Positions 51,429-60,717 of a stretch of DNA of 64,000 bases are shown here, piece by piece. The first letter of the stretch is position 1, and every line of letters begins with the position of its first letter. This DNA comes from CAYNKA01 sp964397655 (GTDB taxonomy: Bacteria; Spirochaetota; Spirochaetia; DTKZ01). The stretch spans positions 372,001 through 436,000 of the forward strand of contig CAYNKA010000002.1 in the NCBI GenBank assembly GCA_964397655.1. The letters are read 5' to 3'. The translations under genes were made by a program, and so were the position numbers. The notes below the pieces were generated by a model. That model saw only the letters and a list, made by a program, of their open reading frames with translations. It did not search any database and was not told the origin of the DNA.

Positions 51429-53546
51429 GTGAACGTTCCGCCCCCTCCCCTCGAGTATTCGGTCTTCTTCCTGCCTCTCATCTGCGGAGGCGTGCTTCTC
51501 GCGGGGACGCTCTATTTCCTCTATGTGTACTTCCGCAGCCGCGACCCCCTCCACCTCTCCATGTGGCTCCTCGACTTCGCGGCCACGGCATTCGTCCTCG
51601 CGGAGGCCGCCATCCTCTACTTCGGCGGCATCCGCTTCGATCAACCCGTCGCCCGCAGGCTCTATCAGATCGAACAGGCTGTCGGAATACTCTTCACCGC
51701 CGCGATCCCCTACTTCGTCGGCCATTTTCTCCGGCTTGAAGGCGCCGAGAGGAGGCTGAACTCGGTCGTGGTCCGGGCGGCCCTGGGCTTTTCCGCCCTG
51801 ACGCTCGCGGCCGCCTTCGTCCGCCCCGACCTCTTCGTGTCCCTCGCGGTTCCCCACGACCGCTGGCTCGAACTGGCCTGGGACTACGGGAGGGGGGCGT
51901 CGGGTCCGCTCTTCCTCGCGAGGGACGCCGCCCTCGGCGCCGTGGTGCTGTACAGCGTCGTCATGGTCGTGCGCGAACTCCGGAAGGGGCGAAAGATCCC
52001 CTCCCTGATTCCCGTAGCCGCGGGATTCGCGATCGCGGTGTTCCAGGCCGCCGACGACATCGTCTTCGTCCACACCTTTTCCCATATCGGTCTCTTCCCC
52101 GGAATGGAATACTCGCGCTTCGCCCTCGGACTCACGCTCTTCATCCTCCTCTCCATGGCGGCCCTCACCAAGCGGTTCATCGACGAGTCCAACCGGACGG
52201 AGAAGGCCTTCGCCGCCCTGGCGAAGTCGAAGAAGGACCTCGCCTACCTCGTGTATCACGATCCCCTCACGGGGCTGCGGAACCGCAAGGCTTTCGCCGA
52301 ACGCCTCGACGAGACCCTCGCGATCGCAGAGCGCTCCGAGGACGAGAAGCTCCGCGGCATCCTCGTCTTCGACTGCAAGGGATACAAGGACGTGAGCGAC
52401 CGCCTCGGCCACGAGATCGGCGACTGGCTCATCGCCGAAGCCGCCGCGCGGCTCAAGAAGCTCAAGAGGAAATCCGACCTCCTGTTCCACACCGACGCGG
52501 ACGAGTTCGCCATGATCCTCACCTGGATCAAGGCCGAAACCGACTGCGTCTTCGTGGCCGAGAAGATCTGCAAGACGATCCGGAAGCCCTTCGTGTTCGG
52601 GAACCACACGCTCTACCTCACGCCGAGGATCGGCATAGCCGTCTACCCCAAGGACGCGGAGGACGGACCGACCTTGTTCCGCAACGCGGGCACGGCGCTC
52701 GTGGAGGCGAAGACCGAGGGGACCGACTACCATTTCTACACGACGTCCCTCCACCAGAAGGCGATCGAGAGGATCAACCTGCTCCACGAGCTCAGGCGCG
52801 CCCTCGAGAACGACGAATTCGAACTCCACTACCAGCCGCAGTTGGACGAAAGGAAGGAGGTCGTGGGAACCGAGGCCCTCATCCGCTGGAAACATCCCGA
52901 GCGGGGCTTCATTCCCCCGGGGAAGTTCATACCCCTGGCGGAGGAGACCGGCCTCATCATCCCCCTGGGCCGCTGGGTGATCTACCAGGCCTGCTCGCAG
53001 GCCAGGCTCTGGAAGGACGCGGGAATCTCGGTCCCCGTGTCCGTGAACCTGTCCACCCAGCAGATGAAGGACAAGAACCTTCTCCAGACCGTGGAGCAGG
53101 CGGTGAGGAAGAACGAGCTCCAGCCGAAGGACCTCCACATCGAGATCACCGAATCCTCCCTCATGGAGAACCTGGACCGCAACCTCAAGATCCTCAACGC
53201 CATCAAGGCCCTCGGATGCCTGTTCTCCATCGACGATTTCGGGACCGGTTACTCCTCCCTGAGCTACCTGAAGAAACTCCCGGTGAACGCCATCAAGATC
53301 GATCGGTCCTTCATCATCGGGCTCCCCCAGGACAGGCAGGACTGCGCCCTGGTGAAGGCCATCACCGACATGGCGCGGGGCCTGTCCCTCGAAGTCGTCG
53401 CCGAGGGAGTGGACACCGAGGCCCAGCTCTCCTTCCTCCACGGTATCGACTGCAGGATCATCCAGGGCTTCCTCTACAGCAAGCCCATTCCCCACGAGGC
53501 CTTCGCCGAATTCTTCCGAGGCAGCGCGACCTCCAGCCCCGTATAG
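51429..53546 (+). CDS. membrane GGDEF/EAL protein, probable cyclic di-GMP phosphodiesterase
   Basis: This 705-residue protein has about seven hydrophobic segments (to residue 250). A GGDEF domain whose signature is degraded to 'DADEF' (residues 356-360) follows, so it should not make cyclic di-GMP. The EAL domain has 'EALIRW' (Glu482), 'EITESSLM', 'IDDFGTGYSSLSYL' and 'KIDRSFI' intact. It most likely degrades cyclic di-GMP, with the dead GGDEF possibly binding GTP. Start GTG, 12 bases after hisF with a G-rich leader. Confidence 0.9.
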   Translation: MNVPPPPLEYSVFFLPLICGGVLLAGTLYFLYVYFRSRDPLHLSMWLLDFAATAFVLAEAAILYFGGIRFDQPVARRLYQIEQAVGILFTAAIPYFVGHFLRLEGAERRLNSVVVRAALGFSALTLAAAFVRPDLFVSLAVPHDRWLELAWDYGRGASGPLFLARDAALGAVVLYSVVMVVRELRKGRKIPSLIPVAAGFAIAVFQAADDIVFVHTFSHIGLFPGMEYSRFALGLTLFILLSMAALTKRFIDESNRTEKAFAALAKSKKDLAYLVYHDPLTGLRNRKAFAERLDETLAIAERSEDEKLRGILVFDCKGYKDVSDRLGHEIGDWLIAEAAARLKKLKRKSDLLFHTDADEFAMILTWIKAETDCVFVAEKICKTIRKPFVFGNHTLYLTPRIGIAVYPKDAEDGPTLFRNAGTALVEAKTEGTDYHFYTTSLHQKAIERINLLHELRRALENDEFELHYQPQLDERKEVVGTEALIRWKHPERGFIPPGKFIPLAEETGLIIPLGRWVIYQACSQARLWKDAGISVPVSVNLSTQQMKDKNLLQTVEQAVRKNELQPKDLHIEITESSLMENLDRNLKILNAIKALGCLFSIDDFGTGYSSLSYLKKLPVNAIKIDRSFIIGLPQDRQDCALVKAITDMARGLSLEVVAEGVDTEAQLSFLHGIDCRIIQGFLYSKPIPHEAFAEFFRGSATSSPV

Positions 53547-53610
53547 GACTCCGGCCGATGCCTCCTGTTCCTCCTCCAAGGGTGGTGGTAGCCGCCGAAC
53601 CGCCCGCGAG

Positions 53611-53639
53611 GTGATTTTCCCTGGTTTTTTTCTTATTAT
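53611..53639 (+). promoter_or_regulatory. putative leaderless promoter of the SprA-like gene
   Basis: TATTAT ends six bases before the ATG at 53646. The -35 (GTGATT) is weak. No ribosome-binding site. Confidence 0.35.
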
Positions 53640-53645
53640 TTAAGC

Positions 53646-54140
53646 ATGAGGATAGATGGGCTTCGAGCGCCGCCGCACGCCCTTCGTTCGGGTGCGGACA
53701 GGGCCCGCAAGGAACTCGCCGGAATCGACCAGTCGGTGAAGGCTCACGAGCAGGCCCACCTGGCCGTGCTCGGCGGCTACGCCGCGGGCCCGATCCGTTA
53801 CGATTACCTCATGGCGGCGGACGGCACGCGGTACGCCGTGGGAGGTTCGATCAAGGTCGACCTGACGCCCGTGCCCGGCAATCCCGAGGAGACCATCCGT
53901 AAAGCCAAGGCGATCCAGCTTTCCGCCTTCGCCCCGGGAGCCTCCTCGGGGGCCGACCTCCGGGTTGCGGCCGCGGCCTATCGGATGGAGGCCGAGGCGC
54001 GGGCGGAAATCGCCCGCAGGAACGCGGGGACAGACGTGCGCACCGGGCCGGTAGCGACCGAAAATCCGCCGCGTTCCCGCGGTTGGGGCCCTTTCGAAGG
54101 TGAAGACGACCGGGGCCGAATCGTCGACGTGTCCGCCTGA
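53646..54140 (+). CDS. SprA-like putative metalloprotease domain protein
   Basis: This 164-residue protein matches the SprA-related family of putative metalloproteases. It has 'VKAHEQAHLAVLGGYAAGP' with the zinc-type HExxH variant H34-E-Q-A-H38, then 'YLMAADGTRYAVGGSIKVDL', 'IRKAKAIQLSAFAPG' and 'DLRVAAAAYRMEAEAR' in order. It lacks a signal peptide, while larger relatives often have extra N-terminal parts. The tail is disordered-looking. No neighbours hint at a target. Confidence 0.75.
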   Translation: MRIDGLRAPPHALRSGADRARKELAGIDQSVKAHEQAHLAVLGGYAAGPIRYDYLMAADGTRYAVGGSIKVDLTPVPGNPEETIRKAKAIQLSAFAPGASSGADLRVAAAAYRMEAEARAEIARRNAGTDVRTGPVATENPPRSRGWGPFEGEDDRGRIVDVSA

Positions 54141-54171
54141 GGGGATCGTCCTCGGCCGGCGCGGATCCGCC

Positions 54172-54196
54172 GATACTGACTTCTCGGATACTGACT
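54172..54196. repeat. direct repeat GATACTGACT
   Basis: GATACTGACT occurs at 54172-54181 and 54187-54196, a 15-base period, just upstream of the FmdB promoter. It could be a regulator site. Confidence 0.35.
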
Positions 54197-54206
54197 CATC
54201 GGCACC

Positions 54207-54236
54207 TTGCCGAACCGGTGCAAGTGGTAGTATATT
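54207..54236 (+). promoter_or_regulatory. promoter of the FmdB-like gene
   Basis: TTGCCG, 18 bases, TATATT, followed by a 54-base leader with AGGAG. Confidence 0.55.
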
Positions 54237-54290
54237 TACGCAAAAGAATACATAATAAAGGCTCTTTTTCGCCTTCAGGAGATAGGGAAC

Positions 54291-54611
54291 ATGCCGAACT
54301 ACGATTATGAATGCAAATCCTGCGGTTATACCTTCGAAGTGTTCCAGAACATGTCGGATCCCCTGCTCAAATCCTGTCCGAAATGCGGAAAATCCGTCCG
54401 CAGGCTCATCGGCGGAGGAATGGGGATCATCTTCAAGGGAAGCGGTTTCTACGTGACCGACAACAAGAAGTCATCGTCCATGCTCACGTCCGGCGGCAAA
54501 TCCTCGGAGGACAAGGCTCCGGAGAAGAAATCGTCCGAGACGAGTTCCGCGGAAACCAAGAAGGAATCCAAACCGGAAGCGAAATCCGGCAAGGAAAAAC
54601 TCGCCGTCTGA
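54291..54611 (+). CDS. FmdB-type zinc ribbon protein
   Basis: This 106-residue protein has an N-terminal FmdB/regulator zinc ribbon: 'MPNYDYECKSCGYTFEVFQ' and 'CPKCGK' give the two CxxC pairs, followed by 'RRLIGGGMGIIFKGSGFY'. The second half is a Lys/Ser/Glu-rich low-complexity tail. Members may bind nucleic acid or regulate; the role is not established. Start ATG after AGGAG, own promoter. Confidence 0.9.
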   Translation: MPNYDYECKSCGYTFEVFQNMSDPLLKSCPKCGKSVRRLIGGGMGIIFKGSGFYVTDNKKSSSMLTSGGKSSEDKAPEKKSSETSSAETKKESKPEAKSGKEKLAV

Positions 54612-54638
54612 GATTTTCGAACGACGCCCCGGATATCT

Positions 54639-55802
54639 TCAGCCGAATTTCAGCACTTCAGCCGTCCGGACCGCAGTCCGGAGGTCTTCCTCTATCCCCA
54701 AGGAGTCGTAGGAGTCCCTGAGTTCAGCGAAATCCGGGCGTATTACGGGGTGCTTGGGCGAGAAGACGACGCAGCAGTCCTCGTACGGCAGGATGGAGGT
54801 CTCGAAGGTCCCGATCTCCCGCGCCTTCGCTACGATCCACTCCTTGTCCATTCCCACGAGCGGCCTGAAGACGGGAAGCTCGCTGAAATGTCCGGTGAAC
54901 CTGATGCTCTCCGCCGTCTGGCTCGCGACCTGGCTCAGGCTTTCGCCCGTAACGAGGCTGTTCGCCTTTCTCCGGTACGCCTGATACGTGGCTATCCTCA
55001 TCATGCAGGCCCGCGAGAGCAGGGTGGTCTGTGCGGCCGGGGCCTTTTCCCGGATCTTCACCTGGATGTCGGTAAAGGGTACGACGTAGAGGTTGAGCCT
55101 TCCCGTCCATTCCGAGAGCAGGCGCGCGAGGGTTTCCACCTTCTCCTGGGCCTGTCTGCCGGTATAGGGGTAGGAATGGAAATAGATGGCGTCCAAACGC
55201 AGTCCGCGGGCCGCCATGAGAAAGCCGGCGACCGGGGAATCGATGCCTCCGGACAGGAGCAGGAGCCCCCTGCCCGCGACCCCCACGGGGAGGCCCCTTA
55301 CACCCTCTTCGGAATAGCTGTAGCAGTATACGGACTCCCGCACTTCGACGTGCAGGATCCAATCCGGCGCCTTGAGGCTGACCTTGAGCTCGGGAAAGCG
55401 CCTTCCCAGCCTCTTCCCCAGCTCGCAGGCGATTCCGTAGGAATCCAGGGGGAAGTTCTTGTCCTCCCGGTGAACGTCGATCTTGTAGGCGGCGCCTTTC
55501 CCGGCGTCGAGCTGTCCCCGCACGACGAAGGCGGTCAGCTCCTCCATCTCGTCGACGGCCTTTCCGCAGGTGTAGGCCCTGCAGAAGCCCGAAATCCCCA
55601 TCGTCTTCCTCAACGCTTCCGAGACGACTCCGGCGTCGGTCTCGTCGACCGTGACGTAGAGCCTGCTGTGCCTGTCGGACAGAACATGCCGCACGGACCG
55701 GAGTTTCGCCCTGATGTTTCTCCTGAGGACCCGTTCGAAGTACGCCCGGTTGTTTCCCTTCAGGGTCAGCTCGCCGGGCTTGATGAGAAAAAGCGCATTC
55801 AC
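54639..55802 (-). CDS. thiI: tRNA 4-thiouridine synthase ThiI
   Basis: ThiI transfers sulfur to U8 of tRNA and, in some species, to ThiS for thiamine. The 387-residue protein has an N-terminal ferredoxin-like plus THUMP part (to about 170) and the PP-loop ATPase 'LLLSGGIDSPVAGF' (about 180). Later 'CCVVFSPKHP' provides a catalytic Cys. It lacks the C-terminal rhodanese domain of the E. coli form. Start is GTG directly after the desulfurase stop (TAG-GTG), as in nifZ-thiI pairs. Confidence 0.94.
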   Translation of the reverse strand: MNALFLIKPGELTLKGNNRAYFERVLRRNIRAKLRSVRHVLSDRHSRLYVTVDETDAGVVSEALRKTMGISGFCRAYTCGKAVDEMEELTAFVVRGQLDAGKGAAYKIDVHREDKNFPLDSYGIACELGKRLGRRFPELKVSLKAPDWILHVEVRESVYCYSYSEEGVRGLPVGVAGRGLLLLSGGIDSPVAGFLMAARGLRLDAIYFHSYPYTGRQAQEKVETLARLLSEWTGRLNLYVVPFTDIQVKIREKAPAAQTTLLSRACMMRIATYQAYRRKANSLVTGESLSQVASQTAESIRFTGHFSELPVFRPLVGMDKEWIVAKAREIGTFETSILPYEDCCVVFSPKHPVIRPDFAELRDSYDSLGIEEDLRTAVRTAEVLKFG

Positions 55803-56960
55803 CTATCGCGTCACCTTGAAAAGCAGTTTGATTTCATCGAGCAGTTCCGCCGCGAAACGCCCCATGTCCTCCTCCGTCGTCTCGGGGCCGATCGAAACGC
55901 GGAGCGATGAGAAGGCGAGATCCTTCGGGACGCCCATGCCTTCGAGCACACGGGTGTCCCGCTTCTTTCGGGAGGAGCACGCGGATCCGGTGGATATGCC
56001 GAAGCCCCGGTCGTTCATGACCCGCACGAGCACCTCGCCGGGAATCGGAGGGAAGGAGAGGCTCGCGATGAACGGAGAGAACCATTCGGGACGAGAGACT
56101 CTTGCCTCGGGAAGGATGCGGCATTGGCCGCAGGGGGAAATGCTTTCGAGGAGGATGTCCATGACCCGCCGGGCTCGGACGAAGTCTTCGTCCATGCGGT
56201 CCGCGGCCCGTTTCAGGGCGAAGGCGGCTGCTGCGATCCCGGCGACATTCTCCGTGCCGGGCCTGAGGTTGCCTTCCTGCCCTCCGCCGGTGTACAGGGG
56301 CTCCACAGGCGTCTTCACCGCGAGGATGCCGACGCCTCTGGGGCCCTGGAATTTATGGGCGCTCGCGGAAAGCGAGTCCGCGCCGAGGACCTCCAAGTCC
56401 ACGGGGAACTTGCCGACGGCCTGCACGGCGTCCGTATGGAAGAGAACCCGTCCCCGCGCCTTTCCGCGTACCGCGTCGACTATCTCCCGTACGGGCTGGA
56501 CGGCGCCGGTCTCGTTGTTCACGAGCATCACGGCTGCGAAGGCCGTGTCCTCCCTCGTTTCCTCGGCGAATTTTGCCGGATCCAGGCGGCCGTTCTTGTC
56601 CGCCGAGACCCTGGTCACGCTCCAGCCGAAGCGTTCGAGGAGGCGGCTCGGCTCGTACATCGAGGAATGCTCGACTGCGCTGACGACGGCGTGGCCGGGT
56701 TTTTTCCGGTGCAGCAGGGAGGTGACGACGAGATTGTTCGATTCGCTGCCGCCCGACGTGAAACGGACGTTCTCGGGCCGGCAGCCGAGGACGGATGCGC
56801 ACGTCTTCCGGGAATCTTCGAGCAGCCTTTTCGCCTCGTCGCCCCACTTGTGGATCGAGGACGGGTTGCCGAAGACCGAGAGGGACGTGTCACGGTAGTA
56901 GTCCGCGGTCTCCCGCGAAATCGGGGAGGTCGCTGCCCAATCGAGGTACACGGCGTTCAT
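55803..56960 (-). CDS. cysteine desulfurase (NifS/IscS family)
   Basis: This PLP enzyme takes sulfur from Cys and passes it on, here probably to ThiI. The 385-residue protein has 'YLDWAATSPIS', 'FTSGGSESNNLVV', 'SAVEHSSMYEP', 'HTDAVQAVG', the PLP Lys in 'SASAHKFQGPRG' and the active Cys loop 'STGSACSSRKK'. ATG at 56960 is preferred; the frame remains open far upstream without similarity. Gene order desulfurase-thiI with zero spacing argues that it is the dedicated sulfur donor. Confidence 0.93.
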   Translation of the reverse strand: MNAVYLDWAATSPISRETADYYRDTSLSVFGNPSSIHKWGDEAKRLLEDSRKTCASVLGCRPENVRFTSGGSESNNLVVTSLLHRKKPGHAVVSAVEHSSMYEPSRLLERFGWSVTRVSADKNGRLDPAKFAEETREDTAFAAVMLVNNETGAVQPVREIVDAVRGKARGRVLFHTDAVQAVGKFPVDLEVLGADSLSASAHKFQGPRGVGILAVKTPVEPLYTGGGQEGNLRPGTENVAGIAAAAFALKRAADRMDEDFVRARRVMDILLESISPCGQCRILPEARVSRPEWFSPFIASLSFPPIPGEVLVRVMNDRGFGISTGSACSSRKKRDTRVLEGMGVPKDLAFSSLRVSIGPETTEEDMGRFAAELLDEIKLLFKVTR

Positions 56961-56969
56961 GACCGCCCC

Positions 56970-56999
56970 ACTATACCCCGGCACGCGGAGCGAGAACAA
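56970..56999 (-). promoter_or_regulatory. promoter of desulfurase/thiI, very short leader
   Basis: Minus strand TTGTTC, 18 bases, TATAGT; nine G-rich bases separate the -10 from the ATG. Confidence 0.5.
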
Positions 57000-57068
57000 G
57001 AGGCGGCCCGTTCCGTCCCCCCCGCCTCGGGGCGGCCCGGCCGGCCGATAGGTTCCGCCGCTCTCGCC

Positions 57069-57098
57069 TTGCCATACCCCCGATTCCCATTCTATGAT
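57069..57098 (+). promoter_or_regulatory. promoter of large PAS/GAF kinase, leaderless type
   Basis: TTGCCA, 18 bases, TATGAT; the -10 ends seven bases before the ATG at 57106. Confidence 0.55.
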
Positions 57099-57105
57099 GC
57101 GGAAT

Positions 57106-60100
57106 ATGCCACGCAAGGACTCCCTGCAGAAATATCTCGTAGCGATCCTGGAGAACACGGAGGACGTCGCGGTCATCAAAGACCTCGAACTTCGGGTCCT
57201 TGCGGCCAATTCGGCCTTCCTCAGAAAACTCGGCGCCGGTTCGATCGACGAAATCCTCGGCAAGACGGACGCGGAACTGTTCGAGCATCCTCCCGAGGAG
57301 GAGCCGGTGAAGAGCTTCATGGAGGACGAGCGGCACGCCCAGAAGCTTCGGAAGGGCGAATCGCTCGTCAAAGAGGAGATCGTCAACTACCCTTCCGGGG
57401 AAACGCGGGTCTTCCTCACGAGAAAATTCCCTATTTTCGACGATGACGGCGAGATCTTCGCGACCGCGAACATCTCCAGCGACATCACCGAAAAGAGGAA
57501 AACCGGCGATCACTTCGAGAAGCTGCTCACCGCCGTGAAGAACAGCCCCTCCATGATCCTCATTACGGACCGGGAGGGCAGGATCGAGTACGTGAATCCC
57601 AGGTTCACCGAGGTCACCGGATTCTCATTCGAGGATGCCGTCGGGAAGAAACCCAACATCCTCAGGTCCGGGAACCAGCCGGAGGACTACTACCGGGAAC
57701 TCTGGAGGACGATCCTTTCGGGAAACGTCTGGCAGAGAAAGATCCAGAACCGGAAGAAGAACGGCGAGCTTTACTGGAGCCTGATGTCGATCGCGCCGGT
57801 GAGGGACGAGAACGGCGAGATCACTCATTTCGTCCAGAACGCGGAGGACATCACGAAGTCGACGCTTCTGGAGGAGGAGATCCGCGAGAAGGAGGAGCGT
57901 CTCAGACTCATCACCTCGAACAGTTACGACCTCGTCTGGGAACTCGATGCCGAGGGAAGGTTCTTCTTCGCCAACCAGCGGGCCGTAGACCTGCTCGGCT
58001 ATTCGCCTGAGGAATTCGCCGGCATGAAGTTCACGGACATTCTCCACCCGGAGGACCTCGAGAACATCAGGAGAAAGACCCTGGCGATCGTTTCGGAGAT
58101 ATCGAGGTCGGAGCGGGAATCGGCGAGGGTCAGAGCGAAGGACGGGAAATGGACCTGGGTGGAGGTCGCGGGGACGTCCTACCGGAATCCCCGGGGCGAG
58201 GTCCGCATCGTCGCCTCCGCGCGCGACATTACCGAACGCAAGGAGTTCGAGACGCGGCTGGAGGAAGTCAACCGCACGCAGGAACTCATCCTCGCGTACA
58301 GCCCCGTGGGCATCCTCTACGTGAAGAACAACACGGTCCAATGGGCGAACGCGAGATTCCGCGAGATGTCGGGCTACGCCGGCGACTTCGAGGACCTGGA
58401 CGTCTCGGTCTTCTTCCCCGGCCCGACCGGTTACCAGATGTTCAGGCAGAGATGGTATCCCGTGCTCGAGCAGGGGCTCACCGTCGTCACCGAGGAGCGT
58501 TTCAAGAGGATCGACGGTTCGGTCATCTGGTGCAGCCTCAAGGGAAAGACCTTCGATCCGCATTCCCCGAAGGAGGGGACCATCTGGCTTTTCGAGGACA
58601 TAACCGAACTGAAGAACTCGCGGCGGGTCAGGAGGATGACGGATGCGCGCGTGAGGGCCCTCTACGTTCTCAGCCAGGTGCTCCACAAGACCGAGGAGGA
58701 AATCGTCGCCTATTCGCTCGAAATGGCCCTCGAGCTCACCGAGAGCCGGCTCGGATACCTCGATTTCCTGAAAACCGGCGATGCGGGAATCGAATCCGGG
58801 ATCTACGCGTTTTCCAGAACCGCTTCGCTGTCCATGGAGCACCAAGGCGCAGGCCCCCACCCGCTCACGGGGAATTCGATGTGGGCCCGGTGCATCAGGA
58901 GCGGAAAGCCGGAAATAGTCAACGAACGGGACGAAAGGCGGAAATTTTCGGACGAGATCGGCAGGCAGCACCCCATCGAAAGGTACATCATCCTGCCTTT
59001 CAGGGAGAACAGGGAGACGATCGCGGTCATCGGCGTCGCCAACAAGGCCGACCCGTACGACGAGATCGACCTTCAGCAGATAGAGCTGTTCATCGGGCAG
59101 GTCTGGCAGATTCTCCAGAGGAAGCGCGACCAGGAAACGATGAAGGAGAACGACGCGCTCTTCCGCGCCATGACGAGCGCCGCTTCGGAGGCGATCATCG
59201 TGTTCGACGGAAAAGGCACGATCGCAGTCTGGAACGAAAGCGCCGAGAAGTTGTTCGGCAGGACGGCGGACGAAGCGATAGGAGAGTCGGTCTTCGAAAT
59301 TCTCCGGCCGGCGGGAGATCCCGAAACCTTTCGTCGGTTCTTCAAAGAGAGGGGCCAGCGGCACAGAAGCCACGAAGAGAACGCGGTCGTGGAGATCGAG
59401 TTCCTCAAACGGGACGGGAAGACGATCGAAACCGAGCTTTCCCTGGTGACATTCCGCAAGGGCAGGGAATGGTGGGGCCTCGCCGTGTTCAGGAACATCG
59501 AGGACCGGAAGAGGACGGAACGGCTCAAGGAGGACCTCCGGCACATCACGAGCCACGACCTGAAGACGCCTCTGGCCGGCATCCTCAACGTCCCGAGCCT
59601 CCTGCTGGAGAATCCGCATCTCTCCGAGGAGGAAAAGAAGCTCCTCGTCCTCGTCCGGGAGTCGGTTTCCCGAATGCTCAAGGCACTGAACCTTTCGAAC
59701 AACATCATGAAGATCGAAAGCAAGGCCTACCGGCTGTCCCCCCAGGAGTTCGACCTCGCCGCGGTCTTCGATTCGATCGAAAGGGACCTCGCCTACCTCC
59801 TCGTCGGGAAAAGGATCCGCATCGACTACCTGATCGACGCGAAGCCCGGAAAACCCGCGGGCGGGATTCCGCTCCGGGGCGAGGAGCACCTCGTGTACCT
59901 CCTCCTGGAGAACCTCCTCAAGAACGCGGCGGAGGCCTCCCCCGCGGACGCCGCGATCGGCGTCGTGTTCGAAGACCGGGGAGAAGTCGTGTACCTCAGG
60001 ATCACCAATTCGGGATCGGTCCCCGAGGAAATCCGGCACGTCTTCTTCGAGAAATTCGTGACGCGGAACAAGAAGGACGGAACCGGCCTCGGGGCGTATT

Positions 60101-60228
60101 CGGCCAAACTCATCACGGAGCTTCACGGGGGGAAAATCGCGCTGGACACGGGTGAGGAGGGGAAAACGTCGATCTGGTTCGTATTGCCCAAGAGAATGCC
60201 GAGCCTGGCCTCGGTCATCGGGCAGTGA
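57106..60228 (+). CDS. cytoplasmic multi-PAS/GAF sensor histidine kinase
   Basis: This 1040-residue kinase has no membrane segment. In order it has PAS (about 8-125), PAS (130-260), PAS (265-385), PAS (390-505), GAF (about 520-680), PAS (690-800), HisKA with 'ITSHDLKTPLAGI' (His817) and HATPase ('LENLLKNAAEAS', 'FEKFVTRNKKDGTGLGAYSAKLI'). The ATG at 57106 is favoured because the ATG at 57094 lies inside the -10 box. A PAS array of this size points to redox, light or small-molecule sensing. No partner regulator is adjacent; the lone receiver at 62617 is a candidate. Confidence 0.9.
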   Translation: MPRKDSLQKYLVAILENTEDVAVIKDLELRVLAANSAFLRKLGAGSIDEILGKTDAELFEHPPEEEPVKSFMEDERHAQKLRKGESLVKEEIVNYPSGETRVFLTRKFPIFDDDGEIFATANISSDITEKRKTGDHFEKLLTAVKNSPSMILITDREGRIEYVNPRFTEVTGFSFEDAVGKKPNILRSGNQPEDYYRELWRTILSGNVWQRKIQNRKKNGELYWSLMSIAPVRDENGEITHFVQNAEDITKSTLLEEEIREKEERLRLITSNSYDLVWELDAEGRFFFANQRAVDLLGYSPEEFAGMKFTDILHPEDLENIRRKTLAIVSEISRSERESARVRAKDGKWTWVEVAGTSYRNPRGEVRIVASARDITERKEFETRLEEVNRTQELILAYSPVGILYVKNNTVQWANARFREMSGYAGDFEDLDVSVFFPGPTGYQMFRQRWYPVLEQGLTVVTEERFKRIDGSVIWCSLKGKTFDPHSPKEGTIWLFEDITELKNSRRVRRMTDARVRALYVLSQVLHKTEEEIVAYSLEMALELTESRLGYLDFLKTGDAGIESGIYAFSRTASLSMEHQGAGPHPLTGNSMWARCIRSGKPEIVNERDERRKFSDEIGRQHPIERYIILPFRENRETIAVIGVANKADPYDEIDLQQIELFIGQVWQILQRKRDQETMKENDALFRAMTSAASEAIIVFDGKGTIAVWNESAEKLFGRTADEAIGESVFEILRPAGDPETFRRFFKERGQRHRSHEENAVVEIEFLKRDGKTIETELSLVTFRKGREWWGLAVFRNIEDRKRTERLKEDLRHITSHDLKTPLAGILNVPSLLLENPHLSEEEKKLLVLVRESVSRMLKALNLSNNIMKIESKAYRLSPQEFDLAAVFDSIERDLAYLLVGKRIRIDYLIDAKPGKPAGGIPLRGEEHLVYLLLENLLKNAAEASPADAAIGVVFEDRGEVVYLRITNSGSVPEEIRHVFFEKFVTRNKKDGTGLGAYSAKLITELHGGKIALDTGEEGKTSIWFVLPKRMPSLASVIGQ

Positions 60229-60661
60229 TGATCCTTTCCCAGCTTTCGGGATCCACGACCTTCTTCTCGAACAGCTCGTCCTTCACGAACTGCAGGCAGT
60301 TGAGAAACCTTTGAGCGGTCTCGGGTTTGATCGAATGCTCCATCCTGCACGCCTGGTCGAGGGCGTCCTTCGGCGAAAGCAGGAGAATCTCCTCCAGGAA
60401 CGACTGGAGCGCTGAATGCCTTCGCTGGACCGACTTCGCGATGACGAGTCCCTTGTCGGTCAGGCTGATGAAGGAGTTCTTCTCGTAATTCACCAGGCTC
60501 TTCGTCTTGAGGTTCTTCACGGCCCCGGTCACCGATGGCATCTGCACCTTCAACAATTCGGCGATGTCCTTCACCCTCGCCACCCGGTTCTTCTTTTCGA
60601 GCTGATAGATCGCTTCGAGGTAATCCTCGAGGCTGGGTGTCAACGAAACTTCGTTTTTCAT
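60215..60661 (-). CDS. DtxR/MntR-family metal-dependent regulator
   Basis: This 148-residue regulator has an N-terminal winged helix 'LEDYLEAIYQLEKKNRVARVKDIAELL' in parts and a metal-binding dimerisation part with 'RRHSALQSFLEEIL', 'DACRMEHSI' type residues ('DQACRMEHSIKPE') and no SH3 end. It probably senses Mn or Fe. Start ATG at 60661; a longer frame to 60724 would run through the promoter. It is divergent from an EIIA gene, and its -10 (TATAAT) is 10 bases from the ATG. The 3' end overlaps the convergent kinase by 14 bases. Confidence 0.9.
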   Translation of the reverse strand: MKNEVSLTPSLEDYLEAIYQLEKKNRVARVKDIAELLKVQMPSVTGAVKNLKTKSLVNYEKNSFISLTDKGLVIAKSVQRRHSALQSFLEEILLLSPKDALDQACRMEHSIKPETAQRFLNCLQFVKDELFEKKVVDPESWERIITAR

Positions 60662-60671
60662 GACTAAGAAA

Positions 60672-60700
60672 ATTATAGATGCAAAATCCCGATGGTTCAA
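60672..60700 (-). promoter_or_regulatory. promoter of the DtxR-family gene, short leader
   Basis: Minus strand TTGAAC, 17 bases, perfect TATAAT, 10 bases before the ATG. Confidence 0.7.
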
Positions 60701-60717
60701 GAAGAATCGGAACACCC

